Positions 26,026-36,700 of a stretch of 64,000 nucleotides of DNA are shown here, piece by piece (the first letter of the stretch is position 1; each line of letters opens with the position of its first letter). The notes under the pieces were generated by a model that made no database searches, was not told the DNA's origin, and saw nothing but the letters and a program-made list of their open reading frames with translations. The stretch spans positions 55,575,152 to 55,639,151 of the forward strand of contig NC_084763.1 in assembly GCF_028858725.1 (NCBI RefSeq), given 5' to 3'. A program made the position numbers and the translations under genes. Source of the DNA: Colius striatus (Eukaryota > Chordata > Aves > Coliiformes > Coliidae).

Positions 26026-26119
26026 CAAATAACGATGCAATTATAGCTCCACATCAAGAAACTATTGCTTGGTGAATAATGGTTGTTTTATCTAAGTTGC
26101 TGTCACTCATTTTAGCCAT
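26026..26119 (-). pseudogene. SLC25A40: SLC25A40 first coding exon with in-frame TGA
   Basis: The minus strand has ATG at 26119-26117 and a second in-frame ATG at 26110-26108. The frame then runs to donor GTAAGG at 26025. The sequence after the TGA (CGAIIASLF, then V from the next exon) aligns with the CTGAILTSVIV region of human SLC25A40, so the frame is the genuine one. The stop at 26056-26054 replaces a Cys codon. A carrier without this helix and with translation ended at residue 18 (from the second ATG) would not be functional. Confidence 0.75.
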
Positions 26120-27512
26120 GTTTTTATTCCTGGAGAAAAAAAAACCTGTCAAGGAAAACAGCAAAACTTGTTGCAAGACAATGATCAAAATGTACAGAAA
26201 GGTCCAAGGAAAAGCATTTTAAATTTTCATGTATAAGCAGGATTAATATTAACACTAGTTTTCTACTTGCATACAAGCATCTCTGTAATACTTTGAAAGG
26301 AGTATTTACATCAAGTTTTGTAAATAAACTTCCTAAGGGTTTCCTAAATAATAAATCTTCCAAATCACGTTAATAACAATGCTTGTATTTTTTGTAAACC
26401 ACATTCAGTATTTAATACGTGACACCTCTCGCTGCAACAAACACTTTAGGAGCGTGTAAATAATCTGTACAAAGAAAATTCCCAGATTGCAGTCCATCAA
26501 CTGTGGCACAGAAGAATAATTTCACCTAGTCCTCCTCTTTCCACTGTCAAACCCGTGGGAAAACCCAGAGAGGTTGATCCTGGTTGATCTAACAAGCACT
26601 GCTGACCACTCAGGACTATATGACCTCGCAAGCTCCTCATGTAATAAACGATGACTAACTAGTATTAATGCTACCACTAAATACCAATTCACTGAAGAAA
26701 TCTTGCTGTATGGCTGCACAGGCAAGGTTGAAATACCTCAGGGACATATAGTATCTAAAATAAGGAGCTTGTGTATTCCTGGTATCTGCATCTAGCCAGG
26801 GCAGATGGGAAATATAAAAGTCTGGATGTAAGATCTTGAAAAGGTGTATCTTTCAAAACACACATTGTAAGCACAGTCACAACTATTTGTTTGCATTTAT
26901 CTCTATTTATTTACATTTTATTAGCATTTCATCTACAGGAACACTCTATTTTCACTAGGTTTCAAATAAAAGATGAGAAGAAGCTGTGGAGACCAAGCTT
27001 CACCTTACAGATGCTAACAGCTACAGATTTGGGGGGCAGTTGTCTCTTGTAATGCATTTTTTAACTCCTAACAAAACCACTTTCCAGAGCAGCATCTGTT
27101 TATGGACATCGACTGAGCTCTGATGCCTGCACAGCCCGCAGGCCCGAGCCACCAGCCAGGGAACGTCCCGCAGAGGGGAAGGAGGGGAAGGCACACGGGC
27201 TGCGGGGCCCTGTTGAGCAGCTGTGGCTGCTCCTCAGAACGTTCCACCGCCTCACCAAGGCAGGCCGGGGGATTCCTCCGTGGGGTCTCTGCCGTTGGGA
27301 GGTCCCGCTAGCCCGGCCCCTGAGGTGAAGAGGCGCAGCCCCAGCCTCCTCCATCGTCCGCAGACCTCCCACGGCGGCCGGCGCCCCTCACCCGGCCTCG
27401 CGGCCTCTCCCTCACGCAGCGCTCGGCGCCGCCCTTTTCCCCGCCCCACCGACCGTTGGCGGAGGAGGCGGAGCCGGAGCCGGGCTCCGTGCGGCGGGCT
27501 GCGGCTGGCCGA

Positions 27513-27521
27513 GGCGGGAAA
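27513..27521 (-). promoter_or_regulatory. DBF4: E2F-like site in DBF4 promoter
   Basis: GGCGGGAAA, the reverse complement of the E2F consensus TTTCCCGCC, lies about 165 bases upstream of the DBF4 ATG. DBF4 is a G1/S-induced gene, so an E2F site is expected, but binding is inferred from the motif only. Confidence 0.45.
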
Positions 27522-27681
27522 GGCGGTGAGGCGAGGCGAGACGCGGCGTGGCGCGGCAGAGCCAGCGGCTGCGGCGGGAGCGGAGCTGGCGCTACCGCGG
27601 AGCTTAGAGGCCCTGCTGAACTCCCGCCGCTTTGCCGGCGGGCGGAGAAGAGAGGAGAGGAGGATGTGAGTCTGCAGGAAG

Positions 27682-27727
27682 ATGAAGCCGAGCGCTGCGG
27701 AGGCCGCCGACAAAGGAGCGCGTCCTC
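27682..27727 (+). CDS. DBF4: DBF4 exon 1 (coding part)
   Basis: ATG at 27682, encoding MKPSAAEAADKGARP, then donor GTAAGC at 27728. The sequence differs from the mammalian N-terminus, which is poorly conserved. The GC-rich codon use reflects the CpG island. Confidence 0.8.
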
Positions 27728-30700
27728 GTAAGCGAGTGGTTGGTGGGGGGCGGCCCGGGAGGGAGCTGCCGCGCTCGGAGCTCGGGCTGGGGGGCGGTTC
27801 AAGGCCTTTCCTCCGTCACAGGGGCCGCTTTCCGCCGGTGCCGCCTTCTGGCCCTTTTGCCTCCGTCAGGCTGGCGGGTGAGCACGCGTTGGGCTCGCTT
27901 TGCTAGGGGCGGATAGCCGAAGCAAGCGTCCTGTGGTTTGAACGTGAACGTGTGCGCACGAAGGGGGAGCTGGTGAACCTGCTCTGGTTCACAAGGCGCT
28001 TGCAGTGCCAGGAATTGCCTCGGCCGCTGCTGTGCGGACTGCTCCGCCCAGGCAGAGCTTTGGTGGTGTGGGCAGCGTGTGTGAAAGGCATCCCCGGCAC
28101 GTTAGGCCGACGGGGTTGAAAGACAGTCACTTTGCGAGAGAGACTCTCAGCTCTTATTGCAGTACTGCTAACTCGCTCCAAACTTTTGAGGAACCCTAAG
28201 AAGTCTTATATGTAGTTTCCAATATTAATTCTGGTAATTAATGTATTAATTTTTGGGCTGCTGAGGCCATCATATGTGTATTTCAGGTATAACATTCTAT
28301 TTGATCCGATGTCGTCAAAGGAATTTGACTTCTACACCAGCTAACCACCCAGGTTTTCTGTTTAGATGCTCAATCAGTTACAAGTTTCCCCGTTTTCCCA
28401 TTTCTCTAATTCTTTTTGTCTCCTAGATGGTACAAAGCTAGCTGCTGTTCCTGCTTCACTTATTGTTTGTAACAATTATTTACAGTGTCTTGCAGCATGA
28501 GTGGTGGCTCTGCTCCCTCTCCCATCTAACACATTTTCAGGGAGGGAAAGAATGAGTAGCAGAGGTCCTATATTGCATGGAAACTTGCCTTTCTATAGTT
28601 TAGGAATTTTTGATTTTTAAAAAGAAGAAAATAAACAAAGTTCATAAAACATAGTCCTGTTTCAATTCCCTTTTTTGCAGCAGATGGAATGCAAGCAAAA
28701 CCAGTAAAGACAAGATCTTCGCTGAAGACTGTGAAAAAAGATATAGGAAAGCTTGAGAAACTTAAATATAAGCCACTCACTGGGAAGGTGTTTTACCTTG
28801 ATATTCCATCAAATGTGATCTCTGAAAAGATAGGAAAAGATCTCAAAGAGCTAGGAGGGGTAAGTTAATGAGCAGTGACCTTTAAACTGAGGGGAGAGCT
28901 TATTAACATTTACAAATATCTAAAGGATGGGTGTCAGGAGGTTGGGACATCCCTCTTTTCTATAGTAGCTAGCAACAGGACAAGGGGTGATGGGATGAAG
29001 CTGGAACACAAAAAGTTCCACTTAAATATAAGAAAAAGCTATTTCACTGTTCAGGTGAGGGAGCCCTGGCACAGGCTGCCCAGAGGGGGTGTGGAGGCTC
29101 CTTCCTTAGAGGTCTTCAAGACCTGCCTGAACGTGTTCCTATGCAACCGGATCTAGGTGACCCTGCTTTTGCAGGGGCTGGACTAGATGATCTCTGGAGA
29201 TCCCTTCCAACCGCTACCGTTCTATGATTCTATGAAACTGAAACTGGAAGAAAATCTACACTTGTGCAGTGCCTTTGACTTCTTTTTAATGTTATTTATA
29301 TATGTGACTGGATTTGAAGTTTTTAGATTTATCTTAATATTTAACGCAGTCAATTAGTTGTTCAACAAATTATTTTGTTAGGTAGAAGCTGCTTTGCTGA
29401 TCCTAACTAGTGTTTATTATAAAGGATTGGTTTCAGTTGACTGTTAATTCGCTTAAAGTTGTGTCCAATTTTAGTAAGTTGCATTGAGGTGATTGGTTGT
29501 TTTTTTTCCCCTGCTGCTTCTGACTGTATTGATTTCTTGTATTTGGGAGATATTACAACCAGGTAGTTCAAAGAATGATGGTAAACAAAACCAAAGCTCT
29601 TTAGAAATTACAAAATTAAGATACTGAAGTGAGAATTTGTGACTGGTAAAATGCTGCTACAGCTCAGTTGTAATTGTCATCTGCATCCTGAGAAAATACC
29701 ATCTTGTTAATTCAGTGAATGTTATTGTTCTAGAAATTCTGTCACTTTAAAGTGTGCAATGTAAAGCTGAGTTAATGAAGTATTGTCTCAAAATAATTCC
29801 TTGCTTTATATCTTTATCTTTAGAGGGTGGAGAGTTTTCTTAGTAAAGATATCAGCTACTTGGTGTCTAATAAAAAGGAGGCAAAATTTGCACCATCTCT
29901 TGGTCAGATTTCTCCTGTCCCCAGCCCAGAATCTGCATGTAATGGAGGAAATAGCCCACCTCATCCTAGCAAGCGAAAAGATCATCATGATGGAAGTTCA
30001 TTTAAGGTAGCAGATCCGGTAAGTTTCTCAGTAATAATACTGCAAATCAGACACAACCCTTGGGATATGCTCTTACAATTTTTCTCCCCTTTTTTTTTGC
30101 CTAAAGATGGCAACAGTTCCTTAGGTAAATAAGTGGGAGGGTGTCTGGTTTGGGTTTGTTTGTCTTAATGAGTCAAAGTTACTTTTAAACTAGTTCAGGC
30201 TAACTTGTTAAATGTATTCAACTCCAACTAATTAAGCAAAGTTTCAAAAACTAATTAAAAATGAGCCTTTTCTGCAAATAAGCAAACTATTCTAAAATCT
30301 GTTCTAATGTAGTATGCATGACTGTAATTAAACATTGACATCATGTTTGACAGATGGATCAATGTGGATTGACTTGGATGGCATACAGTGGTTCCCATGT
30401 CTAGCAACACAGCCTATTAATACCTGGCTGCTCTGATACTGTTTATGCAGATATGTACAGAAGTGCTTTTTGGTAGTAGTTCAAGGAATTCATTCAAATA
30501 CATCAAACACCATGAGTATTGCATTTTTCTGAGCTCTTTCTGTAGAGGATCCTGACTGTTTATTCTCACTGCCTGTCTATGCCAGCACTAACTGCCTCAG
30601 CTTTGCAGTGACCTGCTGAAAACATTATTTGTTGAGGTTTTCTTTTTTATCCCCTCCCAGACTGTATTAACTGTAATCTTGTGGGTCAAATGCAAATTAC

Positions 30701-33700
30701 TTGCAAATAGTAGTTCAATGGAACAAAAGGAGATTATAACAGCTAAAATACATATTTGTTAACAACAATGTAAAATGTCTTACCTTTTGGTTTTTTGCTG
30801 TGAGTTCTAAGTTGCTACATGTGTTGCTGTTTCAATGTAGGTACGTATGAGCAGAGGAAAATCCCTAGTTGAAAAAGCCATCAAAGAGCAGGTAAGTCCC
30901 AAGCAGTCAACGAATTCACACTTGAGAAACTGATGTTTTGCTCTTCTAGAAAACCAGCACTAGTAAGAATGGTCTTGGTGGTGTAAGAGAGAAGTCTCTC
31001 ATGGAATGCTGGGGCCAAAGTTGAAGGATTGTCTGAAGTAAAACTGTTAGATCAAGTCTGTGTAGTCTTAGAACCAGTATTATGACTTACAAATGCAGTC
31101 TAGCTAGCATTTGAGGGGTGCTTGTGAAGTTAAAGTAACTGTATAAATTTACTGCCTTCAAATCTTACTTGAAAATGTGACAGTAGAGAACAACTTTGGC
31201 TTTAGGAAAGGTTAAATACAATCTTTGAATGTTGGAGTGCAGTGACACAGAGGTGGAAAAGTCAGTTGAGAAAAGCAATAGTCTTTTGGCAAGAAACAAA
31301 GCATCTGCACTTTGATCTCAGCTTTCATATTACTGTATTTGTAGTTATTTTACATAATCTACCCTGTGTTGCTTAAAATTATTAATGTACTTGTTTGCAG
31401 GACTTAATTCCTTCTGGTAGTATATTGTCCAATGCTTTGAGCTGGGGAGTGAAGATCCTTCATATTGATGGTAAATATTTTTGTTTGATGAAGTCTAACT
31501 GGAACTCGTAGCATTCATTTAATTTCATTCTTCTCTTGTTGAATTCAAAATATTAGAAGTGACAAATGCTTCAAATGAACCAAAATAAACTTGACTGAGT
31601 ACAATTCTCCCTCTTTTTGTCAGATGTAAAGAATTACATTGAACAAAAGAAGAAGGAGCTCTACTTAATAAAAAGTGCAGGCAGTTCTCTTAAGGATGGG
31701 GTAAGTGGATCTTTGCCATTTGTGATAGTGACTTTTATTCATTGACTGAGAAAATACAGGTGTACTACCTACTGTGATGCTTAGAGGTTTTAAGTCTTGT
31801 CATGTTTAGTTTTTCACAGACCAGTATGTTTATAAATTGATTTTAAAACCATCTTTAGAAAGTTTTAGCTATACTTTTCAGCATTGTTCAAAAATGAATG
31901 CCATAGTAGCATTAATTAGTTTGTAGGCTCTTGCTCTTGTAAAGGTGATCTAAGTATTAAAGTACTGCACTGTCTAAAATTTCTATTCTACCTGCCTCAA
32001 ATATAACTAATACTAATTCTTAAAATGCAGTGTGATTTTAGTATTATGTAGATGGTTGTTAAGTTGTTCTGTATAATTTCCTGTATAACACAATGATTAG
32101 AAACCTTCCTTTTGATGGACCATTTTGAAGAATTGCAGTCACATGTCCTGAAGAATCTGTCAGTTGGTCAAGTCTGCATCTCTTCCCTCCTAGTCTTAAA
32201 AAGCATCTTTGAGCCATTCTGCCAATAATGTGCAGTTGTGTCCTGCTTCTGGCTAGGCTAGAGTTAATATTCTTCCTAGTAGCTGGTATAGGGCTGTGTT
32301 TTGGAGTTAGTGTGAGAATAACCAGTGTTTCAGTTGTTGCCAAGTAGTGCTTAGCATAAGTGAAAGACATTTCCACCTCCTATGCTCTTCCAGTGAGGAG
32401 ATGCACAAGAGGCTGAGAGGGAGCATGTCCAGGACACCTGACCTGAACTAGCCAAGGGGTTATTCCATGTCCTAGATGGAATATATTTATAAAGACCAGG
32501 GATGGTGTGACTGGAATGGGTGCATGAGGATAGACTGGGCATTTAGTGAGTGGGTGGGGGGAGGGACGTTTCCCTGTTTTTGTGATATTTTTAATTACTA
32601 TTCTTCTTATTATAATTTATTATTATTGATATTACATTTTATTTAGTTGTTCCACTGTTGATATCTCAACCCACAACTTTTGGTTTTGTTACTCTGGATT
32701 TTTTTCCAATTCTACTCCCCATCGCAGTGAGCAATTAGTTGCTGGCTGGTGTTAAACCGTGACAAGCTGGGGTTTGAAACTCCATTTTTCCAGATTTTAG
32801 CATGTGGTATAACAAGGTATTGAAACAGGTTTAGCTGCTTGTGTTCTCCACCTGCAGTTGCTCTGTAATTTACATTAAACACATGAAGTTGTGTAATCAC
32901 GTAGTCAAAGCGGGGTCTGATAAGTAGATAGAAATATCCCATCTGTGTTGTTTTGGAATGCAGTATTGGCTGGTTATTGAGGCCACATGAAGTCCTCCCT
33001 TAAATCATCACAGTGTTTCACTGTTCATGGATAGCAGAGTAGGGGGGTGGGAGGGTTTCTAAGTAGTATATCATAGGAGTTTGTACATTTACCAGATTCA
33101 TTTGCAGCTAACAGACAGTGCTTGAATGTCCACTTCACTCTTTCTGAAAACAAAATACTCAATTTTGATTTTTTGTTGCCAAAAAACCCCAGCAACAACC
33201 TGTGTAAATCCATTCAAATCAGAAGAATTGCTTTAATTTGAGGATGTTGCTATCTGCAACGTTTGGTTGCATTTTACAGCTAGTAAAGTAGCATTTATTA
33301 AGTGTTGTAAAAATATTAGCCGTAGTTGAGTGTTTCTTTGGGAAACATGTCACCGTATTTCTGAAGAGCTTAGTCCCCTGCAAAATTGATCATGGTTCTG
33401 TATGAAGTCATGACTAGCACAGGGAGACTTTTAATATGAAATGAGCTACAGCTAAATCTTTTAACATGCAGAAAAACATTCACAGGGATTTTAATACCTT
33501 CTCTCTTATTTTCAATAGGGAAGACAAGTTACTGCTCAAAAGACAAGAAGTGAGTATTTCAGTATATGTAGAGGTTTCTGCTTTGTCTTGTTTGCTGAAT
33601 GCTTAAAAATGTGCTACAGTTGTCATCAGATCCAGTGTGCTGCTGTATTCAAATCTACATGTCTAGAAACACAGGTGGTAAAACAACACGGAAATCAAGA

Positions 33701-36700
33701 GTTTGCCAAAACATGTACAGAATGAGTTTGAAATTAATGTCTGCTTATTTATTCAACTACTGGAGTAACTTGATTAATGAAGAAAAGTATTTCTGTTAAT
33801 TTCCCTTTCTTCCTCTGTGAGCAGGTAGACTGAAAAATCCATTTGTCAAGGTGGAAGATAGAAGTCGGTAAGTGTTCTCTTTATATGTTCATTCAGTCAT
33901 TCAAACATGAATTATGCCTTGAGGAAGTGGTCTTCAGATCTCAATTTCATTCAGCTTCCTGACTTCAGATGCCAGGCATGCTGTTATCTCATTATAAGAT
34001 ACACAGTTTTCATCTCTGTATCCTCTGTGTACTTAGCTATGTTTAGCCACTGAGTGAAGTTCAGCAAGTACTAGAATAGTGAGGAAGATTTGCAATAAGT
34101 AATGAAAGCTATAAGAGTGCAGTTCTGCACAGCATGCCTTGCACCTTTACATTCTTAACTACTGCTTTCTGGTGATGTTTATAAACTCCAGGTTGTTTGA
34201 CCTGATTTCTTTGAGTCTTTCCTGAATTAAAAAGATGTAAACGTAGCCTTACACTGGGAGTTGATGTCATGGGTGTGAGACACATGAGGATAGTGAGGAG
34301 AACTGGACAAACATGGTTATAAGTACAGGAAACTCATATATAAATGTGTGTGAATTGGACATTTGAATGTAACTGAGTCCTAAACAGCTGAAATACTTCA
34401 ATGTTTATATAAGATAAACAATATGTTTGTATGTTTAAATGTTTATGCAACATGAGTAATGATTCAGAAGCAGAAGAAGATGCTTAGCTGTCCTTATGTT
34501 TTCCAGACTTGCTTTATCCTTCTGCCTGGGTAGCTTAAAATAGTAATATAAGGTTAAAAATCAGACTGAACTCCAGCATCAGCGTTTCAAGTGATTCAGT
34601 TGGTGAACTCTTGACGTGCCTTATTTTAAACGTTTTTAATACACTCAGAGCAGTGGTACAGCTGCTGGTGCTGATATCTCCATAAATACAATGATGTACA
34701 GGAAAACTGTCCGTCTGGAAAATGAACATGTCAGTGTTTTTTATATTTGTCAGGGAGAAAAAAGATCAGGTGGAAAAACCCCACATGAATGCATTGGGTG
34801 TTAGGAAGTGGGGGATGGAGCTACTTGTGAGGAACACAGATGGACCGTCATCCCAACTGTATCAAGTTTATAGAAAGGAAGGAATGCATGACTTATTCTA
34901 GGGTATTTTTCTACTTCATTATCTGCAAGAGAGGAACACTTTTCAAATTGTATTTATCTGATTGTAGTTTGTGCTATAAATGCCTTTTTCTGTTTCTGGT
35001 GGTTCTAATGCACTTGTTTTGTCTAATGCAGCCGCTACCGACCGTTTTATCTGCAGTTACCCAGTTTTCCAGTTGTGAACTACTGTGTTCCCAAACCCTA
35101 TAGTCCGTTTGAGGTGGATAAGAAGCTTCCTTCTGCTCAAAAGCAAACTCAGTCTAAGCAAAGGTTTGTTGACAACTTGTTGTTGAGGTGTGGATAAAGT
35201 AGAGAGCGGTTCTCCAAAAGAATTCTAAAGTAATTGCTTCCTAAAAGAATTGCCCTGCTTCTAATTTTGTGTGATATTTATCACTAACAGTCATGTCTCC
35301 ATTGATGTATTTGCTGCACTGTAACTACTGATGTTTTTCTGTCTTTCTGTACCCTCTGTATACTGTCTTTAGTCCTTGTTTTGGACACACAGATGCATAC
35401 TTCCAAAAATGCAGCCTTCTCTTATCACTGGGTCAGCATAAGATATTTTTTTTCCTTTCTGCCACTGGTTTCTTCTTTGTCCTCATCTTGGGTGCCACCC
35501 AGTGAGCATTTTACAGGAAGTGCCTTTCTTAAGACTGCTCTTAATGCTTGTCAGTATAACGCTGAAGGAGGCAGTTGACAATCTTTTAAAGCAGTGATAC
35601 TCAGTCATAGTGCAAAATCACTGTTGATGAAGGGTGCAAATTGTTGAGAAAGTCTAGTTTATAGACATTAGAGCCTGCAAATAACTGCTTTCACTCTTTG
35701 GAGATGAAAAGTGGATGCCAGCTGCTCAGAACAACTGTGGTTGCTGTTGGAGTCTGTGATGTATTTTGTCACTCAGGTTCCACTTGGGTACTCCAGATGC
35801 AGTTAGAACTTTGGGTAAATCATTTTTGTGATTTGTAACTACTTAGGAGTCTTAATTATTATAAGGTTTTAGTGAATCATATGATTGCAATTATTTCTAC
35901 CTAGCATATCTGCAATATTAATTTTTTCATTGGCTTTTAAAATGGTTTCACGTGAGAGACTGTAGAGAGATTTATGTAGAAAGTAGCTTTCTTATACATG
36001 TATCGAGTAACCTTTGCTGCTTTTGTCTCCTCGAGGCCTAAGACTTCTTTTCTTTGCAAAACAGTTGAATGTTCAGATTCTGTCCAGTCTTCACTGTTAC
36101 CATAGTGCTGGAGGTTTTCAGCTGCTGTTGCCCTGGTGAATTTCATGAGTTTGGGTTTTTGGGGAGTTGAGGCAAGTTTTGATTTGTTTTAATTACAATG
36201 AATGTAGCAGTATGAAAAAGCAAAGCAACTGTAATACAGCAGTAACCCTTGTAATGATAAGGCCATTTTTGATGGTGTCTCTTCACAGGGGTTGAAGTCC
36301 CATTCTTTTCAAAGCATTAAAAACCAACTAAACAAAAGGCAATCTTATTTTCATTTATGTGGAACAAGGAATGTGATTATATTAAATTCAGGAGTTATGT
36401 TTGAATATTTCTATTTAACCTCTCAAGTTGGCACATGTCAAAGATAGTTAAGTGGGAGACGATTTCATTCTCAGCAGGTAAATGTGATGAATCTCAGTTG
36501 CAGGCAAGAGAGGGGAGTACTCCTTTCATCTTCAGCTGGGAGAAAAGCTTGTTGAAGCAGAGTTGTAAATTCTACTTGCTTCTGCATTGGGCAAGACCTG
36601 TAGATGTTAGTAAATTTTCACATGATAAATGCTGTTCCTTCTATCCCATTTTATTGGTCCCTGTGAGTTTTAAGGTTCTAAATAAAGAAGGAGAAAAGGC

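Larger units (their letters stand above)
20966..26119 (-). pseudogene. SLC25A40: SLC25A40, mitochondrial carrier, probably inactivated
   Basis: Three exons on the minus strand match SLC25A40, the mitochondrial carrier related to SLC25A39 and implicated in glutathione import. First coding exon 26110-26026 reads MSDSNLDKTTIIHQAIVS, then an in-frame TGA at 26056-26054 where relatives have Cys, then CGAIIASLF. The second exon, 24554-24493, is VTPLDVIKTRLQAQSNPFSP with the carrier signature PxDxxK intact and correct phase. The last exon, 21081-20966, is [20 protein letters not shown] and a tail ending in TAG. About 730 bases of central coding sequence expected between 24,490 and 21,090, including two more PxD/ExxK/R signatures, could not be found intact; only weak remnants were seen. 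Orientation and position match the human locus. The identity is secure. Inactivation is inferred from the stop codon plus the missing exons. A sequencing error at one base would not explain the missing middle, but exons I failed to read could. Confidence 0.65.
27110..28100. promoter_or_regulatory. CpG island promoter between DBF4 and SLC25A40
   Basis: A sharp rise in G+C and CpG density spans about 27,110-28,100, between the SLC25A40 first coding exon (minus) and the DBF4 start codon (27682, plus). No TATA box is seen. Head-to-head placement implies a shared bidirectional promoter, as in mammals. Long open frames on both strands here are a by-product of base composition. Confidence 0.8.

Noticed and set aside
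27252-27802. Overlapping open frames of 148-164 codons on both strands at the DBF4 CpG island
   Set aside because: Composition artefacts in the promoter/5'UTR; they overlap each other in several frames and none resembles a known protein.
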